A stretch of 64,000 bases of DNA. Origin: Amorphophallus konjac (lineage: Eukaryota; Streptophyta; Magnoliopsida; Alismatales; Araceae). The notes under the pieces were generated by a model that was not told the DNA's origin, searched no databases, and saw only the letters and a list, made by a program, of their open reading frames with translations. The stretch covers positions 228,848,641-228,912,640 of the forward strand of contig CM040126.1 in NCBI GenBank assembly GCA_022559845.1, in the 5' to 3' direction. Below, in pieces: positions 9,147-19,400 of the stretch (position 1 is the stretch's first letter; each line of letters begins with the position of its first letter). A program made the position numbers and the translations under genes.

Positions 9147-12100
9147 TGTAATGCTCTGGATCCTTGGTAGGTCTTGCTGGATCTTCATTGGATCTTTTGG
9201 ATTTGTTTCGGTGAGTTTCGGTTCACTTTTGTGGCTTCCGAGTTGAGTTTTACGATCCGTGTGGGTTTTTCTCTCGTACTAGTTACGGAACCCTACGGTG
9301 AGTTTAGTTGTCTGTTCCTCGACTCGTGGATGCTGCAACGATGATGTACTCTCCGAGCCGGTCGTTTCGACTATTTTTGTGTATTTTTCGGAGATAGGGC
9401 CAGAAATCAGATTTTTCAGAAATTAGGAAAATTCCTAATTTCTTTTCCTTCCTCTCTCCTACCTTCTCATTTCGCCGCCGCCGTCTCTCTCTCCCGTTTT
9501 CTCTCCTCTCGAGCTTCCTCGGCTCCGGCTGTAGACGGAGGACCTAGGAGCGAGTGTTGGGGATGCTGTGGAGCTGACTGGGTGTGCGACAGGGCGAGGA
9601 TGGAGTGGTTCTGGCGCGATCCCGAACGGTGGATTCAAAGCCGGTGTTTGAGCTCGCGGCGTGGTTTTCGGCGCGGTTTAGTCCCTTCGGGGCACAGTTT
9701 CTTCGATGGAGGTAGGGAGATGGACCGCCACCTTGTTCTGCACGTTTCCTCAGTTTCCGTGCGTGATTTGGTGCTCGATCGGGGGAGATCAGGCCAGGTT
9801 TGTGAAAACCATGGTTTTTGGGGTTTTCAGGGTTCGCCGGAAAACGGCAACTATTTGTAGCTCGGTTAGTGTTGAACTGACCGTGGGGATGTCTGGATCC
9901 CATCCATGCTAGTTTCATGTTGATCGGTGGTCATTCGAGGCCGGTAGGAGTCCGGGAACCTCGGTGGCTCGTTTAGGGTCGATTCGTTGGAATCGCCCCG
10001 ATCTCTTGTTTTAATGCTTGCATGTGGGCTTTTTAGCCTTCTAATGTAGTTTTTCATCGTCGAGGGTTGTTTCCCCTGCGCTTCGGCGTAAATGGGGCGT
10101 GGAACGGGCCGATTTGGCCAACCCTCTGTTTTCCCACCGTGACTGGTGTGGCGATCGTTCCAGGGACCGTCACAGTCCCTTACGGCCCCACGATAAACCA
10201 TCACAGGGTCTGGGCATTTTTATGTTATTAGTGGTTTTGGGAGTGTGACGGCCCAGGGGTGGTGCGTCACAGCCTCCTGACGCGTCCGGTGCGACGCGTT
10301 ATGCCTGTCTTGTCGTTTAGTAGTTTGGTTAAGTCGGTTCCCCTGATGCGCCTGCCCTAGTGCGTCAGGTGTGTGTAACGCGCTCGAGCTAGGCCGTTAC
10401 GTTCCGTTTGACCAGCTTTGACCCGTTGAGTCAGTTAGTGTAACGGTGGTGTCCCCGTGCATAATAGCGTTGTAACGCGCCTGCCCTAGGCCGTTACATG
10501 TTGTTCTAGCTGAGTTGGGTGACTGCGTCGTTGGCTCTAACGGCCCCGCCCTCGTGCGTTAGGTGTCTGTAACGCGTCCGTGATGGACCGTTACGTGCCT
10601 GTCGGCCAGTGGTTTTCTTGACTTGAGCCTGTTGGCCCTGACGCGTCTGCCTTGCGGCGTTAGGCTATGTAACGTGCCTGGTCTAGCGCGTTACGTGGTT
10701 CAGGTGTCGTTTTGAGTTGAGGTTTGTTGGCCCTGACGGCCCGGGTCGGGTGCGTCAGAGCAGTGTAACGCCCCTGGTGTAGGCTGTTATGTGCCTTGTG
10801 TGTTCTAGAGGTTGGTTAGGGCGGTGTGTGTGACAGCTCTCCTCCTGACCGTCACGTGGTTGTGACGCGTCTGCATTAGATCGTCACGGTTGGAATGTAA
10901 CGGCCAGCGCTAGACCGTCACGTTCGTGTAACGGTCGAGGGGTGGTGCGTTACAATCCTTCTGCTCCGATTTCCGTCGTTTTGGTTTCTGCTTGTCTTGG
11001 CTTGTCCTTGTGGTCTGCCCGCTGTCCCGTGGATGTCTCCTGACGCCCTATGAGGGCTAAGACTTCATTATAAGGTGGCCAGGAGTCTTCTTGCTTGGGG
11101 TAGGATTCTCTATCCTACTCTTGTGTGCGTCTTTGTCTGGTTCCAGTCAACCCGGGGTGACCCAGTGGTTGATAGGTGACCTTGTGTGGGTGTCTTGGCG
11201 GTTCTGTCCAGTCCGAGACACTGGTTCTGGATACCTCGAGGTGTTGCCTTACCTCGGTCCGTGCATCCAGGTGTGATGAGGGTCTCCGGTGTCCCCTCAG
11301 GTCTCCGTGAGTCATTTTATGCGGAGCGTTGTTTCTCGTGGCTTAGGATTAGACCGATTGACGGCTTGTCCTGCTGTCTGTGACGATCTTGCCCTTGAGT
11401 CGTTCGACTCAGGATCGTTACGTGGTAGGTCTAGTTGCCTAGTCCTGAGTCTGTTGGCAGTTGCCGTACTGCCGGTGGTGCTTCGTAGTACGTGTGACAG
11501 TGTGTCTGCCTGTCAGTACTCTAGCACTTGTGTTTCGGAGTTTTATGTTTTGTACGCCTCCGATTGCTTTTTCCCTAGGCCTTTGAGTGCCGATCCGCCT
11601 GGTGGTGGCGGAGGGGTGTTCCCGAGGCACGGTTTGTAAGCTAGTTCCGTGGGCTCCCAGCCAACGGTAGCGTCCTACCAAGGGAGAAAACTAGCTGGAG
11701 TACCTGGCTTAGGCTAGAGCCAATGTGTGCACACGTGGTCAGGGGCTGAGGACATGCGTCGACGGGCGTGACCCTGACTGGTTACTTGATGCTGTTTGGT
11801 TCTATGTGGGTGTCTGCGACTCTACCGTGGCTTCGGCGGTATTGTAGGCGAGACACCTGTGGCACAGCATAAGACGTCTGTGGACGTAGCTGGCCGTTGC
11901 TCTGGTGGGGAGGTGCGTCCGTCTGTGACGCGTGGCTCTCCACTGCTCTTCGCGTTTCTTGCGCATCGTGACCTTTCCGGGTTGGCCTTTCCGTGGCTGC
12001 ACCCGAGGTCAGTGTCCTGTCACATGCATAATGTTTTGGTCGTGCGTGGGGCAGTGTGCACGATGTTTTGGTCGTGCGTGGGGCAGTGTGCACGATGTTC

Positions 12101-12935
12101 TGATCGTGCGTGTTGTCGAGTCTGTCGGTCGTCTGTGTGGGTCTTTTCTAGACCTTTTGTCTGTTCTTGTAGGTCTTCATCTTAGACCTAGTGTTGGGTC
12201 GGCAGATCGGTAACTTTTGACTTTGTTAGATCAGAGTCGCCCTTCTGTCGCTGCTTGGAGTAGTTTGGGGTGCCGAGGTTAGTTCGGCCGCCACTTGTCT
12301 GACGCGGGTTCTTCCCCTTCCTTGCTTGTTCCCTACTCCTACTTCCTGTCTGTTTACTACTGCTTGTAGCGTAGTTTTACAGCTTTGTAGTGTAGTTTTC
12401 CTGCTTTACTACACCTGCTGTTTTGTTGTTGTTGTTCCGTGTTACTGCGTGTTTTTCAGTGGGGATCCGCGTGACCCCTACTGAGCTAGTGACACGAGGC
12501 TCACCCCTGCTTTTCAGGTGGGGTGACGTCTTTCGTTCTACTTCCGTGAGGTTCGTGGTGCGCTTGCTCGTAGCGTGTCGTTGTGGCCAACAGGTACCTG
12601 CGTCGGGCTTCCCCCGACTTCTCGGTACGTCTTTCTTTTCTGTCGACTGTACTGTGCTAGACTTGCTGTCTTTAGCTTTGGACTTGACTCTGGTGTATAA
12701 TTGTTAAAATTGAACTGTTAATTAAAAAGTAATTTTATTTTTGCTACTTTAGCAAACCGATCTAATCAAATTTAATTGCTTCTGTTATATCTCTGTGGCT
12801 TCAATATACTCTACACATGCCTTTTTCCCTTCGGAGCTTTCCCGCTCTTGGGAGGCCTCGCGGGTTCCAAGTGGTATCACGTGTATTCGGTAGTTCTACC
12901 GGGTACATCTGGTATCCGGGATCCGGGTCGCTACA
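9147..12935 (+). mobile_element. E3: 3' LTR (3.8 kb, Del/Tekay type)
   Basis: It begins TGTAATGCTCTGG right after the polypurine tract and ends GGGTCGCTACA. The solo LTR E11 has the same ends (TGTAATGTCCC and GGGTCGTTACA) and order of parts, so both belong to one broad family. It holds a GC-rich leader (9450-10140), the dyad array (10244-10955), an ATTATAAG sequence at 11068 and G/T-rich DNA to the end. Several small ORFs inside have no recognisable product. The bases after it are CTATG; the left partner is absent. Confidence 0.8.
10244..10955 (+). repeat. E3 LTR: array of TRACG/CGTYA dyads
   Basis: Repeated short inverted repeats with 14-nt or similar loops. Clear examples: TGTGACG/CGTCACA (10244-10250 and 10265-10271), TGTAACG/CGTTACA (10471-10477 and 10492-10498), CTAACG/CGTTAG (10537-10542 and 10557-10562), CTGACG/CGTCAG (10733-10738 and 10753-10758). 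The two arms change together between copies. TGACG is also the core of plant TGA-type bZIP sites. Confidence 0.75.
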
Positions 12936-13124
12936 CTATGCCCCTTGGGTCCTGACCCAATGGTGAGCTCTCCAACATATAAAGTCAAGAAAGTTTTTTG
13001 TAACTTCCAATGTATGACTAAACTTAAGTCACTATACAATAGGAACTGTATCATTTGGAAATCCACGTTAATTATATGCATTTAGTCACCAAAAGTAAGG
13101 CAATGCAATATTAGCATGTTTTAA
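12936..13124. other. Intervening DNA, nothing recognised
   Basis: Unique-looking, increasingly AT-rich sequence after the E3 LTR. No gene, LTR end or target-site duplication could be assigned. Confidence 0.4.
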
Positions 13125-13860
13125 TTCTTACAGCATGTAAAAAAATTATTTTTGTAGAATGAAATTATTTTTTTACATGTAACAATCTAATTTTTACCAT
13201 ATTAGTAAATTAATGCATGAAAAATATTTCCAGCATGTTAAAAATTACTTCCAATATGATAAAATTATTTTATACATACTGAGATATAAAAATTATTTTC
13301 AACATGTTAAAATCTATTTAAAACTATTTTTTGTGCCTGCTAAACCTAATGTTTTATTAAATAATTAGTAAATTGATGCATGAAAATTACTTCCAGCATG
13401 ATAAAATTTATTCCAGCATGATCAAATTATTTCCAGCATGTTAGAATTATTTTTAGCTTGTTAGAATTATTTTCAGTATATTAAAACTATTTTTCAACGT
13501 GATAATTCTATTTTCCTATCAAATAATTAGTAAATAAATATAGAAAAATGATTTTCAGCATGATAAAATTTATGTTGTTATCAGATAATTTCTGTAATCA
13601 GCATGGTAACTTTATATTTATCATATTATCAGTAAGTTAATATGAGAATTATTTTAGCATGTTAAGTATTAATTTTAGCATGTAAAATATTAATTTCCAG
13701 CATGTTAAAAATTAAATCCAGCATGAAAAAAAATTATTTTTATCATCTTACGTGTAAAGTAACATATGAAAATAATTTTCAGCATGTTAAGATTATTTTT
13801 AACAAGTTAGAATTATTTTCAGCATAAAAATCTATTTTTATAATAAAATTCTGATTTTTA
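13125..13860 (+). repeat. AT-rich short-period array with CAGCATG core
   Basis: A degenerate tandem array with a unit near 20-24 bases of the form TTATTTCCAGCATGTTAAAA. The CAGCATG or near-CAGCATG core recurs about seventeen times, for example around 13235, 13395, 13414, 13433, 13555 and 13700. It lies left of E5 and may be part of the E4 LTR, but the E4 start was not found. Confidence 0.65.
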
Positions 13861-14152
13861 TAATAATAAATGACCATTTTGGCTAAACTAACACATCTCT
13901 AATGTACAAAAACTTCCTATAATCATGTCTAAACACATGAAAACCAAATGCACACAAGATTAAACCATGGAATTAAATTAATTCTATTAAACTCTAATTA
14001 CTTGAATTTTCTTCCTAGTTACCGTTCTTTCTTGAATTCCATGACTTAATGTCGTTAAACATGATGTCTTAAAATTATTATTCAATCCTCTTGCTACTTC
14101 TGAGATTTTTGCCAAATCTGTACTTTTGACAAATGAGCTTATTCTTGAAATT
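13861..14152 (+). other. Probable left part of E4 LTR remnant
   Basis: AT-rich DNA interrupted by the E5 insertion. Because E5 is flanked by matching CATTA copies, this DNA and 23501-24266 were once continuous, and the right part is LTR-like. No gene seen. Confidence 0.45.
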
Positions 14153-14157
14153 CATTA
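14153..14157 (+). repeat. E5 target-site duplication, left copy
   Basis: CATTA directly before the LTR start TGATGAGG. The right copy is at 23496-23500. Confidence 0.9.
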
Positions 14158-14456
14158 TGATGAGGGCATCTCACGACACTCCCTCTAGTTTGGTCGTCTG
14201 CACACTCTTGATATGGTCTGATCATGGTCTCCACTTGTTATCTTCATTTTCCCAGTGTCATTTATGTATTTTCCTTTTATTGAGTCCTATCTTATGTATT
14301 TTCCTTTATTGAGTCATGTGGTTCTAGCCCATTTCCCTTATTTTGCTTAAACTGGGCCTTATGTCCTTAGTTATGGGCCCATAGGATTGAGTCTAGGATA
14401 TGCTCGGTCTTTTGTCCATTGTCAAGGATATTTTGGTCATGAAAAGAGTGGTTGCC

Positions 14457-14464
14457 TATAAATA
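14457..14464 (+). promoter_or_regulatory. E5 5' LTR TATA box
   Basis: TATAAATA in GCCTATAAATAGGCCCC, 300 bases into the LTR. Transcription would start about 30 bases downstream, before the C/T-rich leader. Confidence 0.8.
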
Positions 14465-15899
14465 GGCCCCATCTCTCCACTTGTAGGAACTCTTGATGAA
14501 TATTGAAAAAAAAAACCACCTCTTATTATCTCTCAACTCTCTCTCTTACTCACTATATCTCTCAATCTCTCTCTCATTCTCTCTCTCCCCAAGGGGAGTT
14601 CGACCCTCCCTCTCTCTCCTCTTCCCCCCTCACTTACTCCAACCCCCAACCACCTCCACTACCTCACCCACCTCCATTAAGGCTCTTCCCTTCCCCATAG
14701 CCCTTCATTTACTTCCCCTCCTTGTCCCAAAGCAACTCTTCCACCTCCCAACACAATTCCCCCACTTCCCCACACAAATCCCACCACTTCCAAGGCCAAT
14801 TTCGAATTTGAACCTTCCCTCCCATAGCCATTAGAATCATCTTGCCCCTTCTTCTCTCTTGGCCACCCCCTTCCCCACCTCATCTTCTTCTTCACATTCT
14901 TACCCTGCTTCAGGAAACAGAATTACAGCAACTTGCAGAGGAGGCCACGGTCACCCATCAACGACTCAGGGAGCAAGGCCTACATTTCCAGAATCATCTG
15001 CAAGTCAGCTTTCAAGGCGAGGTGGTTTCGTCGGCATCCGAGTTCGGTGCTGTCCGCAATCACCATTCTTCTCCGACTGCGCCGAACCTCTCAGATCCGG
15101 AGCCAGAGCTGCAGAGACGACTCGCCCACGGCTAACCTTGAAGGAACCAGTCTTCAAGGTCTTCTACAAAGTTCTTCCTCCCTCTGTCAGCGTCCAGGAA
15201 CAGAAGGCGGAACCCCGTTCGGCATCCGACAACCAGAGTTACTATTTTTCTACCACAACCACGCCGGTCTGCCTCCTCACTGTCTGCACCGACCTCCGTC
15301 CACTTCTCTGGACACCCAGTTCATCTCCGACATCAGAAGACGTCCCCGTTTGTTTTGTTGCAAAGAAGACTCCTCCACGATTCCAAAGAGTCCAGCGGTT
15401 CCAGGTTCGGAGCTCCGGAGCGATCGTGGTACCTTCTGCAACCTGCTGTTGCAGACAGAGCTCGACCAGCAACCAGAGCTGCATCCACCTTCCAGCCACC
15501 GGTGCGGTCAGCCCTGAGAATCATAGCTTCCCCAAAAATTCAAGCTTCATCCCCTATCAGTTGGCAAACGTTTGGCGTTGGTTTCGTCGCAATCCAAGCT
15601 TCGTGGAATTTTTAGCTGCCACAACACCGATCCACTGTCCAGAAAACCTGCAGGTGGGCAGAACCGGCGAAGCTCGGAATCTCGATCTCCTTTGCATTTC
15701 TCCCCACCCCGCTTGGCCGGCTGAAGGCCCCTCCCTGCGTGGAGGTAGTTTTGAATGTACTAAGCGTAACCCCCACCCCAAGATCACCCCTCCTGCGAGA
15801 GGAGTAGTGTTGTACCCTTTACATTTTCAGGTCAAGCTACACCGCCGCGGCGATCGGGTGCATACCCTCGCCTCCCGGCGCGCCCTCGTCTCCGAACGG

Positions 15900-15928
15900 G
15901 ATCGGTGTCTTCACACCGATCAGGTGAG
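15900..15928 (+). other. E5 5' LTR: 9-bp stem with CTTC loop and splice-donor-like motif
   Basis: Arms GATCGGTGT (15900-15908) and ACACCGATC (15913-15921) enclose CTTC and are followed by AG-GTGAG (GT at 15924). Compared with E2 (7407-7436), stem pairs 3 (T-A to C-G) and 8 (G-C to T-A) are exchanged while pairing and loop are kept. Confidence 0.7.
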
Positions 15929-16327
15929 CTTCTGGTACTACCCTTTGTAGCCTTATTCCTGCTAGCTTAGTATTGCTTTGATTGCTCGTCGGCGGTGAGA
16001 AGAGAGTTCGAATTTGCATGCTAGTTTGTTAGTGTCCACCGCGGACCGTGAGAGAGTGTCACCCAAACCCCGCCTTGCGGGCCAGCCACCCACGAAGTTG
16101 GGTATCCTAGACTCTTTGGAGTCAGCTGTAGCATTGTAAGTCCATTAGAACAATTGGGTCCCATCCCGGACCCTCATCATTATCCCCCGGACCCACCGGG
16201 TGAGCGTGTGAACCGTGTGAGCAAAAATCGTCGATTGTGAGAGTCATTGAGTGCTTGTATGCTTGCGGGTCTAAGTCCTAGGGTCATATCATCCTCTTTA
16301 GTGGTCTTTGGGCTGTGCCACATCAAG

Positions 16328-16339
16328 TGGTATCAGAGC
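16328..16339 (+). other. E5: primer binding site, initiator-Met tRNA type
   Basis: TGGTATCAGAGC, two bases after the LTR end. It is complementary to the 3' end of plant initiator-Met tRNA, which primes minus-strand cDNA synthesis. Confidence 0.95.
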
Positions 16340-16433
16340 GGTCATAGGCTTGTCCTTACAAGTCTAGTCTTGGGTCACACTAAGTCTTTCTTAGGTGCAT
16401 TCGCACACCCTTGCATAGCCCACCCAACCTTGC

Positions 16434-19400
16434 ATGACCACCCGTAGTGGAACTCATTATCAAGGCAATCCATCTTCTTCCAATAACACCATGAATCCCA
16501 ATCCCCAAGGAAATCCCCCTCACAATGAGCATGAGCTTCCCGACCAAATGAGGTTTCTTGTGGACTACATGACCGAAATTATGGGAAGGCTTGACGGTAT
16601 TACGGCCCGGCTTGAACAACTTGAGGAAAATAGACCTATTCCAAGGGAAGGAGATAGGAGAGATCCCCCTCCACATGTGGAGCCAGCCATAGGAGGACTC
16701 AACCTTGACCCCCCTCCCGAACCGGAAAGGGACCCACCCCCTAGAAGGAATGAGAGGCCTCCCCGGGACAACCCGGATGACCAACTAATGAGACTTGTGA
16801 AAGTCGATGCTCCCACTTTTGATGGATCTCATCATCCGAGCATCTACTTAGATTGGGAGGCAGCCATGGATCAATATTTTGATTGGTACCCAATGACCGA
16901 GGATAGGAAAGTCCGACTTGCAAAGATGCAATTAACCAAACTTGCCAAGACTCATTGGATGAATGTTGAAGCCTTAAGGATAGTTAGGAGGGAAGTTCCA
17001 ATCACCACATGGGGGGCCATGAAAGACCAACTCAAACTCAAATATGTCCCACCCTCCTACCATCAAAACCTCTTAGATGAATGGCAAGCCTTGACTCAAG
17101 AAGGAAAGACCGTTATGGAATACATTGAAAAGTTTGACTACTACCTCCTCAAATGTGGAGTCCAAGAGGACCCCTCCGTCACACTCTCCCGCTTTAGGAA
17201 TGGGCTTCAATTCCATATCAAAAAGGAACTATTCATGCGTCAAGTAACAACTTTAGAGCAAGCCTACCAAGTAGCTCGGGATGCCGAGAAATTCTCTCGG
17301 TACACGCGAATGGTTCCCCCTCGGGGAATGGACCCTAGAGCCATGGCACCTCGGGCCAACCCTCCACCACCCCAAAGAGGTCTCCTTCCTACACCCATGG
17401 GAACTCCTCCCACACGGGTCACCCCTCCTAATGCCAATCCACCATTCCGCCCCGCAAGTGGGCCCCTAAACACAACTCCCAATAGGCCCAATTCGACACC
17501 CACTCTCCCTCACACTAAGGTGACCCCAAACCATCAAAGTGGGCAGCAATGCTTTAGGTGTTATGGGTATGGACACTTTGCCAATCAATGCCCCACCAAG
17601 GGAGCATCAAACTTACTCATAGAGGAGACCAACCCCCAACCCCAAGCTGAATTTGAAGGAGAGATTGAGGTATATGAACCCTCTCTTGAATGGGAGGAGG
17701 AGTATGAGAACCACTACATGGAAAGCAACCAAGAACAACCTCCTCCACCCACCGACTCCCACCTAGGAGTGGTTAGATGCACCCTCACCCAAAACCAAGA
17801 GCATGATTGGAGGAGAAACACCATATTCTATACCTACATAAGGATGGGGAGCCATGTTAGGAAGGTCATCTTGGATAATGGAAGTAGTGTGAATGTGGTG
17901 TCACCCGACACCGTCAAACTTTTGGGCCTTACCACCTCCCCACATCCCCACCCATATAGGGTAGCATGGATTGATACCACCTCCATACCCGTTAGTGCCC
18001 GTTGCCTTGTCCCAATTACATTCCAATCCTATCAAGGCCAAGTGTGGTGTGATATCCTTCCAATGGAAGTTGGGAGTATCCTTTTAGGACGGCCTTGGAT
18101 CTACGATGTAGATGCCACCTTCTTAGGAAGAACCAACGCTTGCATCTTCATTCATGAGGGGAAGAAGATCCAACTCAACCCATCTCCACCCCGCACTCTA
18201 CCTAAGAAGGCCTCTCCCTCCCTTGAGGGACCCACTACCCTTCCCCCCATCCCAACACCAACAAACCCCACCCCATCAAGTCCTAGTCCTAGTAACATCA
18301 AAGAGCCTCCTAGGAGCCTACACCTTGTCACTAGGAAAGAGTTTAAGGAAGAAGTCAACCAAGGGGATCAAGTATGTGCCATTGTCATTTGTCTAGGGGA
18401 ATCCACCCCAACCGACCCACACCCCCTAGAAATTCATCAACTCCTTAAGGACTTCCATGATGTATTTCCCGAGGAGCTTCCGGACAAACTACCACCTATG
18501 AGAGATGTGCAACATGCCATCGACCTCGTGCCCGGGGCTACCTTGCCCAACCTCCCACACTACCGACTCAACCCCACCGAGCATGCCGAGCTTCGGAGGC
18601 AGATTGAAGAACTCATCAAGAAGGGCTTCCTCCGAATTAGCAAAAGCCCTTGTGCCGTCCCGGCTCTTCTTACACCCAAAAAGGATGGGACTTGGCGCAT
18701 GTGTGTAGATAGCCGAGCCGTCAACAAGATAACGGTCAAATATAGGTTCCCCATCCCTCGGCTTGATGACATGCTAGACATGCTAGCGGGAGCCACCATC
18801 TTCTCCAAAATTGATCTCAAAAGTGGCTACCACCAAGTCCGCATTAGGCCCGGGGACGAGTGGAAAACCGCCTTTAAAACTAAAGACGGTCTCTATGAAT
18901 GGCTTGTTATGCCTTTCGGCCTTTCTAATGCACCAAGTACCTTCATGCGTCTCATGACCGAGGTCCTCCGGCCCTTCATTGGCATCTTTCTAGTTGTCTA
19001 CTTTGATGACATCCTCATATATAGCCAATCCAAGGAAGCCCACCTCGATCACCTCAAACAAGTGTGCACCATCCTTAGGAAAGAGAGTCTCTTTGCCAAT
19101 CCCGGGAAGTGTCATTTCTTGACCAATCAACTAGCCTTCCTAGGATTTATTGTCTCATCCCAAGGAGTATCCATGGACCCCGAAAAGGTCCAAGCTATTC
19201 TTGAGTGGCCCGAGCCCAAAACCATTCATGACGCCCGAAGCTTCCATGGGCTAGCCACCTTCTATAGGAGATTCATCCGGGGGTTTAGCACTATCACCAC
19301 TCCTATCACGGATTGCCTCAAGAAAGGCACATTTGTTTGGACTAGGGCAGCCTCCAAAGCCTTCCTAGAGCTTAAAGAGAAAATGACCCAAGCCCCGGTC

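Larger units (their letters stand above)
14158..16325 (+). repeat. E5: 5' LTR (2168 bp)
   Basis: TGATGAGGGCATC to CCACATCA. It contains the TATA box, a C/T-rich early leader (14515-14650), a GC-rich leader with a 363-codon open frame at 14859-15950, a conserved GC-rich block at 15709-15755 and the hairpin with donor-like motif at 15900-15928. The long ORF has low-complexity, non-domain composition and another long frame overlaps it (14933-15517), so it is probably not a normal gene. Confidence 0.95.

Noticed and set aside
12936..13124. Left boundary of the E4 LTR
   Set aside because: No TG start with a five-base match to the bases after 24266 (CGGAG) was found, so the boundary is left open.
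16328..16339. tRNA-like sequences TGGTATCAGAGC as tRNA genes
   Set aside because: They are only 12-13-base matches to a tRNA 3' end next to LTR ends, i.e. primer binding sites; no cloverleaf follows.
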